From Pseudomonadota bacterium (GTDB lineage: Bacteria > Pseudomonadota > Alphaproteobacteria > Rs-D84): a stretch of 23,452 nt of DNA. Below the pieces are notes generated by a model. That model was given only the letters and a program-made list of their open reading frames with translations, was not told where the DNA came from and did no database searches. This document shows, piece by piece, positions 21,021 to 23,452 of this stretch. The position numbers and the translations under genes are program-made. The stretch's first letter is position 1; each line of letters starts with the position of its first letter. Location of the stretch: NCBI GenBank assembly GCA_009781955.1, contig WQUT01000043.1:1-23452 (forward strand), read 5' to 3'.

Positions 21021-22574
21021 ATGAAAAAAATTTATGCATTGCTTGGCGTGTTGCTGTTGGCGGCTTGCGGGGGCGGCGCCACCGTGGACCAGCCCGTCGC
21101 CACTCTGGCCAGCCCCACGCCCACCGTGGATTATATAGAAGGGCTGGATGTATATTCGTCCCAGCACCAGGACTCTTTCCTGAACATGCTGGCGATGAAT
21201 TACCGCTCGTTCGCGTTGTATAACGCGCGGACATCCGGATATCCCGATATAGGCGAGCGCTTTGCCCAGAAAGCCGTCGCGGCATTTTCCGGCGAAACGC
21301 CTTATCCTGAAAACGTTGACGACTGGGGAATCACCAATAACAACCTGCGAGCGGTCCTGGGCGACGCGCATAACGACTTGATTGACGCGCTGAAAAACGA
21401 CGCCAGCGCGCTGTATCCCGAATTGGCGGCAGAGGCCCAGGCAAAGTTTGACTGCTGGGTCGCCGCATCCGCCAGCTGCCAGGACAACACCGCCGCGGAA
21501 TGCCGCGGACGGTTTGAGAAAGCAATCGCCGCATTGCAGAACAACCTCGCCACCGGGACGAACACCGGACAGGTTGTCCGCGTGACCACACAGAAATCGG
21601 CCCTTGAAACCGGCCGCGACGCGATCGCCGGCGGCCAGAACTCGGCATCCGCGTCCGCATCCGCCGCGGGGCGTTATTATCCGTCCACAACCGGATTGCA
21701 ATCCGCAACCGTTTCCGGCCGGACGAGGGAAGGCGTGGTGATTGTGAACAATGTCAATATCCCCCAGAATTTGATCCAGCCGGTGCCTGTTCCGCCCGCG
21801 CCCGCGCCGATAGTATTCAACCAAAACATAGTCGCCGGCGCCCGGCAGGTGCCTGTCGCGCCGGAACCTGTTGCAGAGCCCGCGCCGACCCAGGACAATT
21901 ATGTTACGCGCGAAGAATTCATGCTGGCGATGCAGCAAATACAAGCGGAACTGGCGGCGATAAACGCGCGCTTGGACAATATAAGCCAGCCGTCGGATAC
22001 AACCGTGATCAAGGTCCAGCAGATTCCGGCAGAACCGAAGCAGCGCGTTATGGAACAGGTCTTGGAAATACATTTTGACTTTGACAAGGCGATCATACGG
22101 CCGGAATACGAGAGCATAATTCGGAAACTGGCCCAAACCTGCCGCGAAAACCAGAATGTAAAGGTCACCGTGGTCGGGCATACCGATACGGTCGGATCCG
22201 CGGCGTATAACTTTGCGCTGGGCGGAAAACGGGCCAAAGCGGTGCGCCAGATATTAATAAACTATGGCATACCGGCATCCCAGATTGTCACGGTATCCGC
22301 GGGTGAAAAAGACCTGAAGGTTCCAACCGGCGACAATGTTCCGAATGCCAAAAACCGCCGCGCAGTCGTGACCAAAGAGGTCAGATCAACGGTCCAGCCC
22401 GCGCCCCAGCAGCCGCCAATGGTCCGCGTTATCAACGCGCCGACACCCCCGTCCGGACGCATTATGGGATTTCCGGTGGCGGCGGATGAACCATGCGACG
22501 AATATGGCAATCCTTTGCCGCCGCCCGGCCCCTCGGTTCCATACGGCATGCCAACGCCGCTCTATGGCGGGTAG
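21021..22574 (+). CDS. OmpA-family peptidoglycan-binding lipoprotein
   Basis: A 517-residue lipoprotein with lipobox LLAAC (Cys16). Residues 20-175 form a helical domain (YIEGLDVYSSQHQDSFLNML, then RTSGYPDIGERFAQKAVAA), as in some alphaproteobacterial OmpA-like lipoproteins. Residues 205-295 are low-complexity, rich in Ser, Ala and Pro. A short coiled coil (about 296-322) comes before the OmpA C-terminal domain (about 348-453). There GHTDTVGSAAYNFALGGKR carries the Asp389 and Arg404 that in OmpA bind diaminopimelate of peptidoglycan. The protein probably tethers the outer membrane to the cell wall. A 64-residue Pro-rich tail (PAPQQPPMVRV, then PLPPPGPSVPYG) after the OmpA domain is unusual. 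The start is fixed by AAAGGAAAG and the promoter at 20962-20990. Confidence 0.92.
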   Translation: MKKIYALLGVLLLAACGGGATVDQPVATLASPTPTVDYIEGLDVYSSQHQDSFLNMLAMNYRSFALYNARTSGYPDIGERFAQKAVAAFSGETPYPENVDDWGITNNNLRAVLGDAHNDLIDALKNDASALYPELAAEAQAKFDCWVAASASCQDNTAAECRGRFEKAIAALQNNLATGTNTGQVVRVTTQKSALETGRDAIAGGQNSASASASAAGRYYPSTTGLQSATVSGRTREGVVIVNNVNIPQNLIQPVPVPPAPAPIVFNQNIVAGARQVPVAPEPVAEPAPTQDNYVTREEFMLAMQQIQAELAAINARLDNISQPSDTTVIKVQQIPAEPKQRVMEQVLEIHFDFDKAIIRPEYESIIRKLAQTCRENQNVKVTVVGHTDTVGSAAYNFALGGKRAKAVRQILINYGIPASQIVTVSAGEKDLKVPTGDNVPNAKNRRAVVTKEVRSTVQPAPQQPPMVRVINAPTPPSGRIMGFPVAADEPCDEYGNPLPPPGPSVPYGMPTPLYGG

Positions 22575-22654
22575 CTATGGCATTCGGTATGCAGTATGCG
22601 GCGGCCGGGGCATAGCGAGACCGCAGCATCTTTCGTGTTTATGCTAAAAAATAC

Positions 22655-22683
22655 TTGACAAAGCGGGTCAAGCAGTGTATATC
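22655..22683 (+). promoter_or_regulatory. Promoter of the small basic protein gene
   Basis: Consensus TTGACA (22655-22660), 17-bp spacer, and TATATC (22678-22683) as an imperfect -10. The ribosome site AGAGG and ATG (22704) follow within 20 bases. Confidence 0.65.
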
Positions 22684-22703
22684 TAGAACCAAGAGGTAAA
22701 GAT

Positions 22704-22955
22704 ATGGCCAAAATAGTAAGATTTAGCGGAGGGACAAACAAATTAAAAGATATTGACGCCAAAAAATTGGAATCCCCAGAGGTTCTGGTTAAAAATCGTA
22801 AAACAGGCGAACTCCAAAAGGGCGCCAGCTTGCTGACCGAAGTTTCCCGCGGCCGCAGGGACCCTATCACAGGGGAAATCAAGATTGCCGGAAAGTTCAA
22901 GGTTGACCTTTCGTTCTTTAATAAATTAAAAGAAGAGGGCGTCAAGGCCGCATAA
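22704..22955 (+). CDS. Small basic protein, unknown function
   Basis: An 83-residue, Lys-rich soluble protein with no signal peptide. It has AGAGG 7 bases before ATG, a promoter at 22655 and a strong terminator at 22976-23004, so it is a complete transcription unit. The N-terminus is MAKIVRFSGGTNKLKDIDAK, the centre has RGRRDPITGEIKIAGKFKVD, and the C-terminus is a short charged helix (FFNKLKEEGVKAA). The pattern suggests a small nucleic-acid- or partner-binding protein, but I recognise no family. Codon use is more A-rich than in the neighbours. Confidence 0.72.
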   Translation: MAKIVRFSGGTNKLKDIDAKKLESPEVLVKNRKTGELQKGASLLTEVSRGRRDPITGEIKIAGKFKVDLSFFNKLKEEGVKAA

Positions 22956-22975
22956 GCCACACGGCTGAATTCTTG

Positions 22976-23004
22976 CGCCGCCTGCGCCCACGGGCGGCGT
23001 TTTT
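22976..23004 (+). terminator. Terminator after the small basic protein gene
   Basis: CGCCGCC (22976-22982), 10-base loop, GGCGGCG (22993-22999), TTTTT. It lies 21 bases after the stop codon. Confidence 0.9.
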
Positions 23005-23025
23005 ATGTGTAAAGAGCCAAAAGAC

Positions 23026-23054
23026 TTGACATTTTTGCCATAATTCCCTATAAT
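23026..23054 (+). promoter_or_regulatory. rho: Full-consensus promoter of rho
   Basis: TTGACA (23026-23031), 17-bp spacer, TATAAT (23049-23054): both hexamers match the sigma-70 consensus perfectly. The leader to the ATG is about 230 bases, long for this window. Confidence 0.85.
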
Positions 23055-23125
23055 GACAACCGAACCCCCGGACATTCGCCCGGAGTTTTTCCAATAAGAA
23101 TGTTAGAGATAAGTAAAATGAGTCC

Positions 23126-23258
23126 GTCATTCCGTTGGCTCGCGAGCTTGCGAGCGAGAACAACGGAATCCAGGTAAAATAAGGCCGCGCGGTAAAGCCG
23201 CGCACATAATCAACCTGGATTCCGGCGTTCGCTCCTTGCGTCGCGCCGCCGGAATGAC
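23126..23258. repeat. Nested palindromic element in the rho leader
   Basis: Outer arms GTCATTCCG (23126-23134) and CGGAATGAC (23250-23258). Second pair CGGAATCCAGGT (23164-23175) and ACCTGGATTCCG (23213-23224). Three local hairpins lie within, including GCTCGC/GCGAGC on the left, GCGCGG/CCGCGC in the centre and CGGCG/CGCCG on the right. Words such as GTCATTCCG and CTGGATTCCGG are typical of dispersed palindromes in many Proteobacteria. The arms are perfect, so the copy is probably recent. Within the 22956-23292 gap I see no other feature except the rho promoter and a terminator. Confidence 0.85.
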
Positions 23259-23292
23259 GAGTCTAGTTAAAATAAAACATAAAGGTTTTTCC

Positions 23293-23452
23293 ATGCACGT
23301 AAACGAACTGAAAGCGAAATCGCCCCAGCAGCTGCTGAAAATGGCCGAAGACATGGGGATTGAAAACCCGTCCCAGCTGAATGTCCAGCAATTGCGCTTT
23401 GCGGTGCTGTCCATCATCGCGGCGGACAAGAAAACCACCCTGATTGGCGACG
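23293..23452 (+). CDS. rho: Transcription termination factor Rho, N-terminal fragment
   Basis: The first 53 residues, running off the right edge. MHVNELKAKSPQQLLKMAEDMGIENPSQLN followed by QLRFAVLSIIAA is the helical N-terminal domain of Rho, with the usual ELK, E-D/N-M-G-I-E-N and F-A-I/V-L elements. It would lead into the RNA-binding cold-shock domain and the ATPase core, which are not in the window. Rho is the hexameric helicase that terminates untranslated transcripts. AAAGG stands 7 bases before ATG. A perfect promoter and a long leader with a palindromic element precede it. Rho genes are often autoregulated by attenuation in the leader, and a GC hairpin with TTTTT (about 23066-23091) could take part here, but this is inference. 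Confidence 0.85.
   Translation, partial: MHVNELKAKSPQQLLKMAEDMGIENPSQLNVQQLRFAVLSIIAADKKTTLIGD

Noticed and set aside
20967..22181. A 404-codon open frame on the minus strand
   Set aside because: It is antisense to the OmpA-like lipoprotein, which has signal peptide, domains, ribosome site and promoter. The antisense frame is open only because of the codon bias of the GC-rich gene.
1..23452. tRNA, rRNA or riboswitch
   Set aside because: No cloverleaf with the conserved TTCRA-type arm, no rRNA-like stretch, and no leader that I could match to a known riboswitch.

Overview
The window looks like chromosomal DNA of an alphaproteobacterium. Supporting genes are an LptC/LptB lipopolysaccharide-export pair, a CdnL/CarD regulator, a short XRE regulator of the type common in Alphaproteobacteria, a BamE-like lipoprotein, an OmpA-type lipoprotein and the start of rho. 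Base composition is moderately GC-rich. I cannot name the genus. Large surface proteins, modest gene spacing and heavy repeat content would fit a host-associated lineage, but that is inference.

Layout. 1-1444: the end of a D-Ala-D-Ala dipeptidase, a BamE-like lipoprotein and a secreted Cys-rich protein. 1666-4920: cdnL (+), ssb (-), a small membrane protein (-), a small Cys-rich protein (+) and enolase (-). 5192-14202: two surface genes, a 2297-residue autotransporter and a 31-residue-repeat protein. 14360-15642: lptC-lptB (-), with no lptA between them. 15837-19833: a secreted protein (+), rsmD (-), tadA (+), a 53-residue two-helix membrane protein (-) and gpmI (-). 20333-23452: an XRE regulator, an OmpA-type lipoprotein, a small basic protein and the 5' end of rho, all on +.

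Most genes form their own transcription units. Nine spaced promoters can be read; eight have a -35 and -10 exactly 17 bp apart, and several genes end in a textbook hairpin plus T-run. The only convincing operon is lptC-lptB. Shared themes are the envelope (LptB/C, BamE-like, OmpA-like, autotransporter) and housekeeping (Eno, GpmI, SSB, RsmD, TadA, Rho).

The most unusual content is repeats. Six intergenic regions carry a paired element: a G-rich arm built from degenerate 6-7-mers (roughly TSGTGSY), a short core, then the C-rich complementary arm, always in that polarity. Single arms also occur, one of them inside rsmD, where it adds about ten residues in frame. A separate palindromic element with 14-bp terminal inverted repeats sits in frame inside enolase, like the palindromic elements of Rickettsia. 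Other repeat tracts shape the start of tadA, the end of lptC, the end of rsmD, the signal peptide of one secreted protein and the leader of rho. This repeat invasion of genes and gene borders is the best candidate for something undescribed.
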